From: Desulfobacterales bacterium
GTDB taxonomy: Bacteria > Desulfobacterota > Desulfobacteria > Desulfobacterales > Desulfosalsimonadaceae
Direction of reading: 5' to 3'
NCBI GenBank assembly: GCA_007135795.1
Contig: SLIE01000206.1
Span: 1 to 10,054, forward strand
Length of the DNA: 10,054 nt
Positions 1 through 6,839 of this stretch are shown here, in pieces. The number at the start of each line of letters is the position of its first letter. The first letter of the stretch is position 1. The translations under genes and the position numbers were made by a program. The notes under the pieces are model-generated. The model ran no database searches. It was not told the DNA's origin and saw nothing but the letters and a program-made list of their open reading frames with translations.

Positions 1-1150
1 TGGCGAACATGACCGTGAACATGCTTGTGGGGATGCCCATTGCCCGGAGCATGATGCCGCTGTAGAAGTCGACGTTCGGATACAGGTGATGATCGATAAA
101 GTAAGGATCGCTGGTGGCGATTTCCTCAAGTTCCAGGGCGATATCGAGTAGCGGATCTTCATACTTGAGACGTTCGAGCACTTCGTGGCAGTTCTTTTTC
201 ATAATCTTGGCGCGCGGGTCATATGTCTTGTACACCCGGTGACCGAACCCCATCAATCGAAAGGGATCGTTTTTGTCCTTGGCCTGCTTCACGACCTCAC
301 TGACCTGAAGACCTTTTTCATGGATATTATTCAACATCTGGATGACCGCCTGATTTGCGCCACCGTGAAGTTCTCCCCACAATGCGGATATGCCGGCTGA
401 GAGGGATGCATATAGATTTGTCCGGGCACTCCCCACGCTCCTCACCACCGCAGTTGAACAGTTCTGCTCATGATCCGCATGAAGAATCCAGAAAACGTTA
501 AGTGCCCGTACGAGCTCCTTGCGGATGATATACGGTTTCACAGGCGTGTTGAACATCATATATAAAAAGTTTGCGCAATAAGTGAAGTCGGGACGGGGAT
601 ACTCCACCTTGTGTCCCCGGGAAATTTTGTAGGAAATTGCCGCCATTGTCCGCACTTTGGAAATCAGCCGAAGATAGATTTCCTCGAAGTCCTTGTCCGT
701 GTTGCTGAGCTCCGGGTAGAAGCTTTGGAGGGCATTGACCATTGCTGAAAGAATACCCATCGGGTGAGAAGCCCGGGGGAAATTCTGGTAAAAATTCTGC
801 ATGTCCTCGTGTACAAGTGAGTGATCGTTCAGCTGTACGCTGGTGCGGTTAAGTTGTTCCCGGGTCGGCAATTCCCCATTTATGACCAGGTATGCGGTTT
901 CGACAAAAGATGAATGTTGAGCCAGTTCTTCAATGGGAATACCGCGGTACCGGAGAATACCTTTCTCCCCATCCATATATGCAATGGTGCTCTTAACGCT
1001 ACCCGTGTTGCCATACCCCGGGTCATAGGCGATAAAACCGGTCTTCTGGCGGAGTTGGCGAATATCTATGCCCCGATCTCCTTCAAGACCTTCGATAATC
1101 GGCAGCTCAATGGTCTGCCCATTGATAGTTAGTGTTGCAAAATCATTCAT
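1..1150 (-). CDS. gltA: Citrate synthase, type II (3' end outside window)
   Basis: Condenses oxaloacetate and acetyl-CoA to citrate at the entry of the TCA cycle, in the cytoplasm. The open frame gives 383 residues from an ATG at 1150 and runs off the left edge. Hexameric-type GltA is about 427 aa, so roughly the last 45 residues are missing. All three catalytic residues of the family are visible: His262 in LWGELHGGAN, His304 in GFGHRVYK and Asp361 in PNVDFYSG. The substrate-binding HADHEQN block is at 224-230, and the N-terminal beta-rich extension typical of the type II (long) form is present, with TGFIAYDPGYGNT at 37-49. The start is supported by AAGGAAA about 7 nt upstream of the ATG. A 145-bp inverted repeat ends only 41 nt upstream of the start codon, so the promoter lies inside or beyond that repeat. 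The identification is firm; 2-methylcitrate synthase is a less likely alternative because that family lacks this N-terminal region. Confidence 0.96.
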   Translation of the reverse strand, partial: MNDFATLTINGQTIELPIIEGLEGDRGIDIRQLRQKTGFIAYDPGYGNTGSVKSTIAYMDGEKGILRYRGIPIEELAQHSSFVETAYLVINGELPTREQLNRTSVQLNDHSLVHEDMQNFYQNFPRASHPMGILSAMVNALQSFYPELSNTDKDFEEIYLRLISKVRTMAAISYKISRGHKVEYPRPDFTYCANFLYMMFNTPVKPYIIRKELVRALNVFWILHADHEQNCSTAVVRSVGSARTNLYASLSAGISALWGELHGGANQAVIQMLNNIHEKGLQVSEVVKQAKDKNDPFRLMGFGHRVYKTYDPRAKIMKKNCHEVLERLKYEDPLLDIALELEEIATSDPYFIDHHLYPNVDFYSGIMLRAMGIPTSMFTVMFA

Positions 1151-1191
1151 GATAATCTTTCCTTGGATTGCGTAATCATTAAACTATTAAA

Positions 1192-1336
1192 TAGTGCCTG
1201 AACGAAAACCGTCTTTTTCGCCAATCTCTGCGTCCGGCTCAAATTTTAATCTTCAAAATACGTCCAGTATTCCTGCGGTTAAAATTTTCGCCGTCCTTGA
1301 CCTTGACGAAAAATCCTGGTTTTCGTTCGGGCACTA
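1192..1336. repeat. 145-bp nested inverted repeat (copy A)
   Basis: The outer arms are TAGTGCCTGAACGAAAACC (1192-1210) and its complement at 1318-1336. They match at 18 of 19 positions, and the one exception (T1199 against G1329) would be a G-U pair in RNA. Further in, CTTTTTCG (1213-1220) faces CGAAAAA near 1307-1313. Deeper still, AAATTTTAA (about 1241-1249) faces TTAAAATTT (about 1279-1287), and a central hairpin AATAC-gtcca-GTATT occupies 1257-1271. The whole element could fold into one long, interrupted cruciform or RNA stem. It begins 41 nt upstream of gltA. Nothing in it looks coding. It could be a MITE-like non-autonomous element whose termini begin with TA, or a REP/BIME-like structured repeat. 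Confidence 0.85.
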
Positions 1337-1338
1337 AA

Positions 1339-1354
1339 TAGCACCTGAGCGAAA
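1339..1354. repeat. Decayed partial copy of the repeat terminus
   Basis: TAGCACCTGAGCGAAA begins 2 nt after the right end of copy A. It matches the left terminus of that element (TAGTGCCTGAACGAAA) at 13 of 16 positions in direct orientation. No matching right arm is visible downstream, so this looks like a leftover half-element or an abortive second insertion. Confidence 0.45.
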
Positions 1355-1537
1355 TTATCGTTTCAGTTGCTGTATGCACTTGTAAAGATCAGGGCAAGGC
1401 CTTCATAACGAATTTCTTGCAGTTACTTTGTTGAGCCCGTTATATTGACGTCGGTTTCATGTGCCTGGAATAAAATATTAAAAAGTGGTCTTTAAAGCGC
1501 TACCTCGCCGGTATATCCTATGATGCTTTCTTGTTAA

Positions 1538-1607
1538 GTGTTTGAACGACCACCATCTTTTTCGTCAAAATCAAGGAAGGCGAAAAAGGCGGTGGTCGTT
1601 CAAACAC
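1538..1607. repeat. 70-bp inverted repeat (copy B), related to copy A
   Basis: GTGTTTGAACGACCACC (1538-1554) is perfectly complementary to 1591-1607. The stem continues with TTTTTCG (1558-1564) against CGAAAAA (1581-1587) after a 3-bp imperfect step, leaving a 16-nt loop. Aligned with the left arm of copy A over 31 positions, 24 are identical, including the shared GAACGA and TCTTTTTCG blocks. Copy B lacks the inner part of copy A, with its AAATTTTAA stem and central AATAC hairpin. It would form a very strong hairpin on either strand. No T-tract follows on either side that would make it a typical Rho-independent terminator. Confidence 0.85.
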
Positions 1608-1896
1608 AGTTTCTTCGTAGCCATTCTTCAGCTGTAGAATTTAACAGGCTGGTAGTGAACTTAAGCTGACCGTATGTTTGGATTGCTTTGAGATGGCTTC
1701 TATCAAGGCACAGATGAGTTTTGCTGGAAGCAAATCGCTTTATAAATATCATGCTTGACGAATTCGTAAATGTCACAAAATCTGTAAAGATGACAACGAA
1801 GTAAAGAGTCGTCATGCTTGTCTTTCTGCAGAATATCACTTAACCGGGTAACGCGGAAGTAAAAATTTTTACTGTATTTATAAAAAAAGAACTTAT

Positions 1897-1918
1897 GAAT
1901 AAACTTTTTTGTTTATTC
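1897..1918. repeat. Short AT-rich inverted repeat
   Basis: GAATAAAC (1897-1904) is perfectly complementary to GTTTATTC (1911-1918) across a T6 loop. An alternative pairing of AAAAAAG (1883-1889) with CTTTTTT (1904-1910) competes with it. It is A/T-rich and weak, with no assigned role, and could be a chance structure in AT-rich sequence. Confidence 0.4.
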
Positions 1919-2016
1919 TCGTCAAGAAATATTGTATCCATGTATAGTTATTGTCCAGAAGTCCCGGATTGAAAAACCTTTGTTAATCATGGCGCGAGGA
2001 TTCGGGGTTTATAAAA

Positions 2017-2067
2017 AACGGATGTACGTATTGCACGGGTTGCATAGTCGCTACGAAATCATCCGTT
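2017..2067. repeat. 8-bp inverted repeat upstream of the OMP gene
   Basis: AACGGATG (2017-2024) and CATCCGTT (2060-2067) are perfect complements separated by 35 nt. They sit 107-157 nt upstream of the beta-barrel gene start. They could be the base of a leader structure or a two-site operator. Eight base pairs at this distance can also occur by chance. Confidence 0.3.
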
Positions 2068-2095
2068 GAAGCATACTATCCATGAATTATATCAA

Positions 2096-2129
2096 TTCTG
2101 ATTTTACTATTTTTCTGATTTTACTATTT
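2096..2129 (+). repeat. 17-bp tandem duplication
   Basis: TTCTGATTTTACTATTT occurs twice without a gap (2096-2112 and 2113-2129), followed by a similar fragment TATTGATTCTT. It lies 45-78 nt upstream of the outer-membrane protein start codon, where a promoter is expected. It could alter promoter spacing or duplicate a binding site. No clear promoter pair can be assigned in it. Confidence 0.8.
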
Positions 2130-2173
2130 TATTGATTCTTAGTTTTTCGAGTTATTCAAGTTGGGAGAGGTAA

Positions 2174-2926
2174 ATGCGTGACATAAAATTTATCATATGT
2201 CTGTTAGTATTAATTACAATCCCTGTGCAGGTGACGGCTTTACCCATGTTCGGAATCGAGGGTGCAGTGGGCGTGTGGTGGCCGACCCCGGATGGAAATA
2301 TGAGAACCGGGGCGGACACGGATCGGCTTGATTTGAAAAATGATTTTTCCTTCAGCAGGGAGACTGAATTTTCCGGACGCCTTAAGATTGACATGCCCCT
2401 GATGATACCCAACGCGTACTTCATGGCCAATCCCCTGAAGTTCAATGAAAGAACCACCAATAGTTTCGAATTCGGCGGTGAAAGTTTTTCAGGAGAACTT
2501 AACACGGAGATGAAGATTAACCAATACGACCTGGGACTCTATTATGCCATTCCTTTTCTAAGGGCCGCCACCCTGGACAAGCTCAACGTCGATGCCGGAC
2601 TGAATTTTCGATTTATAGACGCTGAAGCCTCTGTTTCCCAAGGCTCACACTCGGAGTCGGAGTCCATGAATATCGTCATACCCCAGGTTTATTTAGGTGT
2701 TCAGTTCCAGCCGGTGGAGCGCTTTTCTTTTGAAGCGGAAGCCCGTGGGCTGACGTATCGGAACGACACTTCATACAGTCTTCTTGGAAGGGTAAAGGCA
2801 AGCGCTTTCGGGCCTGTATTTGTTTCCGGCGGATATCGGTACGACGATTATGATATTGATAAAGACGGCCTGATAATCAATTTTAATTTTTCCGGACCAT
2901 TTTTAGAAACAGGACTTTCGTTCTGA
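2174..2926 (+). CDS. Outer-membrane beta-barrel protein, TIGR04219-like
   Basis: A 250-residue protein that begins with a signal peptide: hydrophobic stretch about residues 5-18, likely cleavage after VTA at residue 22. The mature part shows alternating polar and hydrophobic strands with aromatic girdles, for example VGVWWPTPDG near 33-42 and VYLGVQFQPVERFSFEAEA near 172-190. It ends in Phe (FLETGLSF), the C-terminal signature recognised by the BAM outer-membrane assembly machinery. The GVWWPTPDGNM start and the MPLMIPNAYF block resemble the TIGR04219 family of small outer-membrane proteins of unknown function; this match is from memory. The ATG is preceded by GGGAGAGG with 3-4 nt spacing. 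The gene is single, and its stop lies 5 nt from the recN stop on the opposite strand, so the transcripts converge. The substrate or role is unknown. A small barrel of this size could be a pore, a lipid-modifying protein or a structural protein. Confidence 0.8.
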   Translation: MRDIKFIICLLVLITIPVQVTALPMFGIEGAVGVWWPTPDGNMRTGADTDRLDLKNDFSFSRETEFSGRLKIDMPLMIPNAYFMANPLKFNERTTNSFEFGGESFSGELNTEMKINQYDLGLYYAIPFLRAATLDKLNVDAGLNFRFIDAEASVSQGSHSESESMNIVIPQVYLGVQFQPVERFSFEAEARGLTYRNDTSYSLLGRVKASAFGPVFVSGGYRYDDYDIDKDGLIINFNFSGPFLETGLSF

Positions 2927-2931
2927 ATTTG

Positions 2932-4644
2932 TCAGGTTCTTACCCCGCTGCTTTCAAGGAGTTCTTCCGCATGGGCCCTGCTTGTCGCTGTGACGGACTG
3001 GCCGCCTAACATTCGGGCTGTTTCTTCTATTCTTCCGGACATGTCAAGCGTGTTCAGTCTTGTGGATGTGCGACCGTCAATGACGTATTTCTCGATTCTC
3101 AGGTGATGGTTCCCGAATCTGGCAATCTGGGCAAGGTGGGTGATGCATATCACCTGGCTTGAGGCTGCAATGTTTGAAAGTTTTTTCCCGACAACATCCG
3201 CTGTTTTCCCACCGATTCCCGCATCGACCTCATCAAAGATAACGGTCTCCACCGAATCCGAATTCACCAAAATAGCTTTCAGGGCAAGGATTACCCGGGA
3301 GAGTTCCCCGCCGGAGGCAATTTTTGAAAGCGGTTTGAGTGTTTCCCCGACATTTGGGGAGATCATAAAGACCGGCTGATGATCTCCGCTTTCACTTATG
3401 GCCATGCCGTTGTCGCGCAGGTATGCAGGGGTGTCCGGTTTTGCTTCGTTGGGTCGGAAAACAACCTCAAAACGCGTGTCCGGCATGTTGAGTGAAGTAA
3501 GCTCCATTTCCATTTTTTTTGCAAGAAGTGCGGCTGCAGCCCGTCGTTTTTCAGTAAGTTGTCGTGAAGTCTCCACAAGTTTTTCATTAAGCGCTTCAAG
3601 ACCGGACCGGGTAAGACGAATCTGATCGATCATGCTTTGCGTGCCGGATAATTCCTGCAGTATATGCTCGTGTCGCAAGAAAAGATCTTCTATCGTGGAA
3701 CCGTATTTCCGCTTTAGCCGGTTGATGACATGCATTCTGGCTTCGATCTGCTCGGTGCGCGCGGGGTCGAATTCAATCGAGTCGAGATATGATCGCAATT
3801 GATGTGCAATGTCCTGGATATGAAGAAGCGCCCCTTCAAGGGACTGTGCGGCATCCGAGAGTGTGGCGTCGATCTGGGCCGCTCTTTCAACATCCTTTAC
3901 GACATGTGACAATTGATCTGATATGGCGCCTTCCCGGTTGTACAGGATTTCGATCCCGTTGCCGATGCTTTCATAGAGAAGCTGTGCGTTTTTCAATCGG
4001 TTCAGTTCCTGCGTGAGGGCTTCGTCTTCACCCGGTTGCACCGCGGCTTCCTCTATTTCGTTTTTCTCATACTCGAGCAGTTCGATTTTTTCGTCCCTGC
4101 TTTGCCTGGCCGACTGAAGCTCTTCCAGTTTTTTTATTTCAGGAAGGATTTCCGCGTGGCACGCTTGCAAAGATCCCTGCAATTCCGTCAATTCTCCAAA
4201 CCGGTCCAGTATTTTCATGTGCTCGGATTCTTTGAGCAACTTGAGGTGTTCATGCTGCCCTGATATTCCGGCAATATTTTCTGTAATTGCAGTAAGCAGG
4301 GTCATTGTGGCCATTCTGCCGTTGATGTAGATACGATGACGGTTTTCTGCGGAGAGTACCCGTCGCAGGACGAGCTGAGAAGTCTCTTCATATCCCTGCG
4401 CTTCAAGGAGATGAGTTGCGATGCTGCCCGCCTCGATGTCAAACAGGGCTTCCAGCTCCGCTGTTTCCGCTCCGGATCGAATCATGCCGGAATCTGCCCG
4501 GCTTCCCAGCAATATGTTCAATGCGGAAATGATGATCGATTTGCCGGCACCGGTTTCACCGCTTATAATGGTCAGCCCTTCCGAAAAATGAACCCGTAGT
4601 TCATCGATGATGGCAAAGTTTTTAATAAAAAGTTCCCGAAGCAT
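2932..4644 (-). CDS. recN: DNA double-strand-break repair ATPase RecN
   Basis: A 570-residue SMC-like protein (family usually about 550-570 aa) that acts in recombinational repair of double-strand breaks, thought to tether DNA ends and cooperate with RecA. Visible domains: N-terminal ATPase half-domain with Walker A GETGAGKS at 29-36 and the conserved SGQHEH block at 128-133. A long charged coiled-coil region runs from about 150 to 385. The C-terminal half-domain has the ABC signature IASGGELSR at 442-450, Walker B VIFDEVDAGIGG at 468-479 and the switch region ITHLAQIA at 501-508. All ATPase motifs are intact. The ATG is preceded by GGAAA about 10 nt upstream. The gene follows the glycosyltransferase by 21 nt on the same strand, so the two are probably co-transcribed, although no functional link is evident. 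I see no LexA-box-like palindrome in the short upstream gap; any SOS control would have to act upstream of the glycosyltransferase. Confidence 0.96.
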   Translation of the reverse strand: MLRELFIKNFAIIDELRVHFSEGLTIISGETGAGKSIIISALNILLGSRADSGMIRSGAETAELEALFDIEAGSIATHLLEAQGYEETSQLVLRRVLSAENRHRIYINGRMATMTLLTAITENIAGISGQHEHLKLLKESEHMKILDRFGELTELQGSLQACHAEILPEIKKLEELQSARQSRDEKIELLEYEKNEIEEAAVQPGEDEALTQELNRLKNAQLLYESIGNGIEILYNREGAISDQLSHVVKDVERAAQIDATLSDAAQSLEGALLHIQDIAHQLRSYLDSIEFDPARTEQIEARMHVINRLKRKYGSTIEDLFLRHEHILQELSGTQSMIDQIRLTRSGLEALNEKLVETSRQLTEKRRAAAALLAKKMEMELTSLNMPDTRFEVVFRPNEAKPDTPAYLRDNGMAISESGDHQPVFMISPNVGETLKPLSKIASGGELSRVILALKAILVNSDSVETVIFDEVDAGIGGKTADVVGKKLSNIAASSQVICITHLAQIARFGNHHLRIEKYVIDGRTSTRLNTLDMSGRIEETARMLGGQSVTATSRAHAEELLESSGVRT

Positions 4645-4665
4645 TTTTAATCGTTTCCATTGGAT

Positions 4666-5961
4666 TTAGCGCGTACAAGGAGATATCTCAGCCATTACGC
4701 CACGCAATTTTTGCTTTAAAACAGTGTAGGAGTAAAAGCGCCTGGCAGTGTCAAAATTATGTTCAGCCATGTGCTGCCTGTAAACCGGATCCTGAAGTAC
4801 CTTCCTCGTCTTGGCAAGGGCAACATTATCCACGTAACCATCCATTTCAATAACATCGAAACCCTTTGGTTTGATATCCGTTGAATAAATGGAGTAACTG
4901 TTTACCACGATGGGTTTCTTGTAATAAAGGGCCTCCAGGAACGCATTGCCGAAACCCTCGAAAGTGGAAGGGTAGGTTATCAGGTCCGCATGTGGATACA
5001 CATCCGCCAGAGTGTATATTTTCCGGCCGCTTTTCGTGAACCCCCGTTTTTCATTAATCAGCCGGGACACAAATATCGTTTCCACGTTCAGCATGTGTGA
5101 ATATTCCTGTATGCGCCGTTGATAGTCGTACCCCTCATCGCCGGAGGCGTGAGAAATAATCAGTTTCGCTTTCATCTCAAGCCGACTGACAAGTTCGATT
5201 GCATGCTCGATTCCCTTTCGCTGGATCACACGTGTGGGTTGTAGTATAAAATACTCATCATCTGCAATCTCAAAAGCTTCCCGGACATCGGATGCATAGT
5301 CGTCCAGGGGTTCCGGGGGGTTTTCAAAATCCATGACGTTTGGGATCATGATTGCCGAGGTACCTTTCCGGAACCCGAGTTGGCTGTCTCCGGCGGAACT
5401 TATGACCACATGGTGGATATGGCTCAAACGCGGCGGAAAAGCCATGTCCAGGTATTCCCATATCGAATTGGTCATGAAACGGGGACGCTCCCAGTAAAAG
5501 TCGTGGTGGTGGGCAATCATGATGATGCCGGTTTCCGATATGACTTCCGTAAGCGCCAGTCCGAGGGGGATATTAAGCGGGATTGTCACGGAATTTTCAG
5601 CCACGAACAAATCAATATGATATTTTTGTATAAAATCGTAGAGATGATCTTTTATCTCTTCTTTCAGGGCCATGATCTTCCGGGTTGTCGACCGGCTTCT
5701 ATGGCGCATGTCAAAGCTTCTTCTGTAAACATCGACAATTTCATGATGTGTAAAGTGGGCTTTTTTAAACTGATATGAATTTTCCGGGGGGGTGTCCAGC
5801 TCTCCTGCAAAATAAAAGCAACGAAAGCCGTCGTTTTCAAAGATCTTCGCCCATTTCATGGTTTCCAGGGAAACGCCGTCGGTACCGGCTATCCGGGTGG
5901 CTACAAAACCGATGTTGCTGTTGTTGCTGCAACGCAGGCAGTCACAGTGTAAGTTTGTCAT
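4666..5961 (-). CDS. GT4-type (GT-B fold) glycosyltransferase
   Basis: Transfers a sugar from a nucleotide-sugar donor; the acceptor is not determinable here. From the ATG at 5961 the protein has 431 residues. The N-terminal Rossmann half starts with NIGFVATRIAGTDGVSLE (about 16-33), a glycine-rich acceptor-side loop. A histidine-rich block HHHDFYWE lies at 151-158. The C-terminal donor half has PTRVIQRKG at 242-250, supplying the Arg and Lys that contact the donor phosphate, and EGFGNAFLE at 335-343 with the GT4 EX7E pair. A frame extension to a TTG at 5982 (438 aa) exists, but the ATG has a better ribosome site (AGGCGGG, 8 nt away). Residues 5-11 read HCDCLRC, an unusual three-cysteine cluster ahead of the first strand. 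Similar IGF-TR-AGTDGVSLE proteins include, as I recall, candidates for mannosylglucosylglycerate-type compatible-solute synthesis, but this is tentative. The gene leads a two-gene string with recN. Confidence 0.85.
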   Translation of the reverse strand: MTNLHCDCLRCSNNSNIGFVATRIAGTDGVSLETMKWAKIFENDGFRCFYFAGELDTPPENSYQFKKAHFTHHEIVDVYRRSFDMRHRSRSTTRKIMALKEEIKDHLYDFIQKYHIDLFVAENSVTIPLNIPLGLALTEVISETGIIMIAHHHDFYWERPRFMTNSIWEYLDMAFPPRLSHIHHVVISSAGDSQLGFRKGTSAIMIPNVMDFENPPEPLDDYASDVREAFEIADDEYFILQPTRVIQRKGIEHAIELVSRLEMKAKLIISHASGDEGYDYQRRIQEYSHMLNVETIFVSRLINEKRGFTKSGRKIYTLADVYPHADLITYPSTFEGFGNAFLEALYYKKPIVVNSYSIYSTDIKPKGFDVIEMDGYVDNVALAKTRKVLQDPVYRQHMAEHNFDTARRFYSYTVLKQKLRGVMAEISPCTR

Positions 5962-5977
5962 AGTCTTTCCCGCCTGA
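5962..5977 (-). promoter_or_regulatory. Ribosome binding site deciding the glycosyltransferase start
   Basis: On the minus strand AGGCGGGAAAGACT directly precedes the ATG at 5961, giving AGGCGG with 8-nt spacing. The upstream TTG at 5982 is preceded by CTTTAAAG, with no purine-rich site, so the ATG is preferred. Confidence 0.6.
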
Positions 5978-6017
5978 AACAACTTTAAAGATTTCGATGA
6001 ATCTTGTCTTTAATACA

Positions 6018-6034
6018 CAGGAAAATATTTCCTG
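6018..6034. repeat. Small hairpin upstream of the glycosyltransferase
   Basis: CAGGAAA and TTTCCTG are perfect 7-bp arms around ATA, 57-73 nt upstream of the glycosyltransferase start. This could be an operator for a dimeric regulator or a leader hairpin. No regulator family is recognisable. Confidence 0.35.
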
Positions 6035-6430
6035 GGCGTTTTAGAGATATTGTGCTGATAAAAAAGTAAGCGTGATATGAAAATTTTTGAAGAGATCTTC
6101 CTCTCCGTCGGGCAGTTGGTTATCAAGCAATAAAATTGACGATACAGTGATGTCATATTACTATATGAATATGCGCGACCGCCACAATACAGTATTCAGT
6201 ATAAATATGTGATCTGTTAAGCAGGTATCGGGTTCAAAATTGATTTAACCAACCGTCATCTGTTGCAATTATCTGATCCTTTGGACCTGAACCATCTCTC
6301 TATCTCCGTATCGAGCTTATTTTATATGTGTTTTGTCTTTGTTGTCAAGCCCGTAGCACAGACGGAGGAACCTGCCGATCTCCTGCTTTCCTGATATAAA
6401 ATAGCGTAAACAGGTATAAAAGGGGGAAAA

Positions 6431-6811
6431 ATGGAACATTCAAGATTTAAAAAAGGGTTCGTTATATCGATCGTGGCAGTACTCTTAATCGTTTCCAGTG
6501 GACACCAGGCAATAGGCAGTGAATTCAGAAGGGGGGGTGTTGAAAAAGGTGGACCGGATCCCGGCGTCATGGTGGCCGATACGTTGGCGGCGCGTCCGGT
6601 GGGATTTGCGGCACTTTTGACAGGGACCGTTATTTTTACGGTTTCGCTTCCTTTTTCCATTCTTGGCGGAAACACGGGGGAGGCTTTCAGAATGTTGGTA
6701 AAAGATCCGGCCAGATATACTTTTGTAAGACCATTGGGTAACTTTGAAGCGTATCCGGGGCTGTTGACAGGTCAGTCGTGGCAGGATGAAAAAGCCTTTG
6801 CGCCGTACTGA
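6431..6811 (+). CDS. Small exported/membrane protein of unknown function
   Basis: A 126-residue protein whose function I cannot name. It starts with a basic N-terminus (RFKK) and a hydrophobic segment at about 9-22, consistent with a signal peptide ending near residue 30 or an uncleaved anchor. A second hydrophobic stretch spans about 56-78 (from PVGFAALLTG to SLPFSILGG), so there would be one or two membrane segments. Flanking motifs look constrained: ADTLAARPVG at 49-58, SLPFS at 72-76 and FVRPLG at 98-103. I recall similar small proteobacterial proteins with the pattern ARP-G, SLPFS and a Pro-Leu-Gly ending, all without assigned function. The ATG has a strong ribosome site (AGGGGGA, 4 nt spacing), and the GC pattern is like that of the neighbours, so it is likely a real gene. 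It stands alone on the plus strand and converges with the HNH gene. Confidence 0.7.
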   Translation: MEHSRFKKGFVISIVAVLLIVSSGHQAIGSEFRRGGVEKGGPDPGVMVADTLAARPVGFAALLTGTVIFTVSLPFSILGGNTGEAFRMLVKDPARYTFVRPLGNFEAYPGLLTGQSWQDEKAFAPY

Positions 6812-6839
6812 TTCATGATGATTGATCAATGGTATCAGT
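6807..6839. terminator. Symmetric sequence between convergent stop codons (weak terminator candidate)
   Basis: ACTGAT (6807-6812) and ATCAGT (6834-6839) flank the perfect palindrome ATTGATCAAT (6821-6830). Both stop codons of the convergent genes lie within the arms. The stem is short, A/T-rich and lacks a T-tract, so termination here is only a possibility. No better terminator is visible in the 23-nt gap. Confidence 0.25.

Larger units (their letters stand above)
1151..2173. other. Gene-poor divergent intergenic region with repeats
   Basis: About 1 kb separates the divergent gltA and outer-membrane protein genes. I recognise no protein in any frame here. The longest open frame (79 codons, minus strand, 1839-1600) has no recognisable motif and its 3' end runs into the 1538-1607 hairpin, so I do not call it a gene. 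The region holds two related inverted repeats, a partial third copy, AT-rich hairpins and a tandem duplication, listed separately. The promoters of both flanking genes must lie here, but I could not pick out convincing -35/-10 or -24/-12 pairs. Confidence 0.7.
5962..6430. other. AT-rich divergent intergenic region
   Basis: About 470 nt lie between the divergent glycosyltransferase and the small membrane-protein gene. I find no recognisable coding sequence in any frame. It contains a short perfect hairpin, CAGGAAA-ATA-TTTCCTG at 6018-6034. The promoters of both genes should be here. A TATAAA at about 6396-6401 could serve the plus-strand gene as a -10 element, but I cannot pair it with a good -35 site. 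Confidence 0.6.

Noticed and set aside
1538..1607. Rho-independent terminator
   Set aside because: The stem is strong, but neither strand has a T-tract after it. No gene ends nearby, because both flanking genes point away.
1192..1607. CRISPR array
   Set aside because: Only two diverged copies, each itself an inverted repeat, 201 nt apart, with no regular spacers and no cas genes.
1600..1839. 79-codon minus-strand open frame in the gltA-OMP intergenic region
   Set aside because: No recognisable motif or good ribosome site, and its end overlaps the copy B hairpin, so chance is more likely.
2152..2505. 117-codon minus-strand frame opposite the OMP gene
   Set aside because: Shadow of the plus-strand gene, which has a signal peptide, barrel pattern and ribosome site.
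6485..6829. 114-codon minus-strand frame opposite the small membrane protein
   Set aside because: Arg/Lys/His-rich composition typical of an antisense shadow, with no motif. The plus-strand frame has a strong ribosome site and signal peptide.
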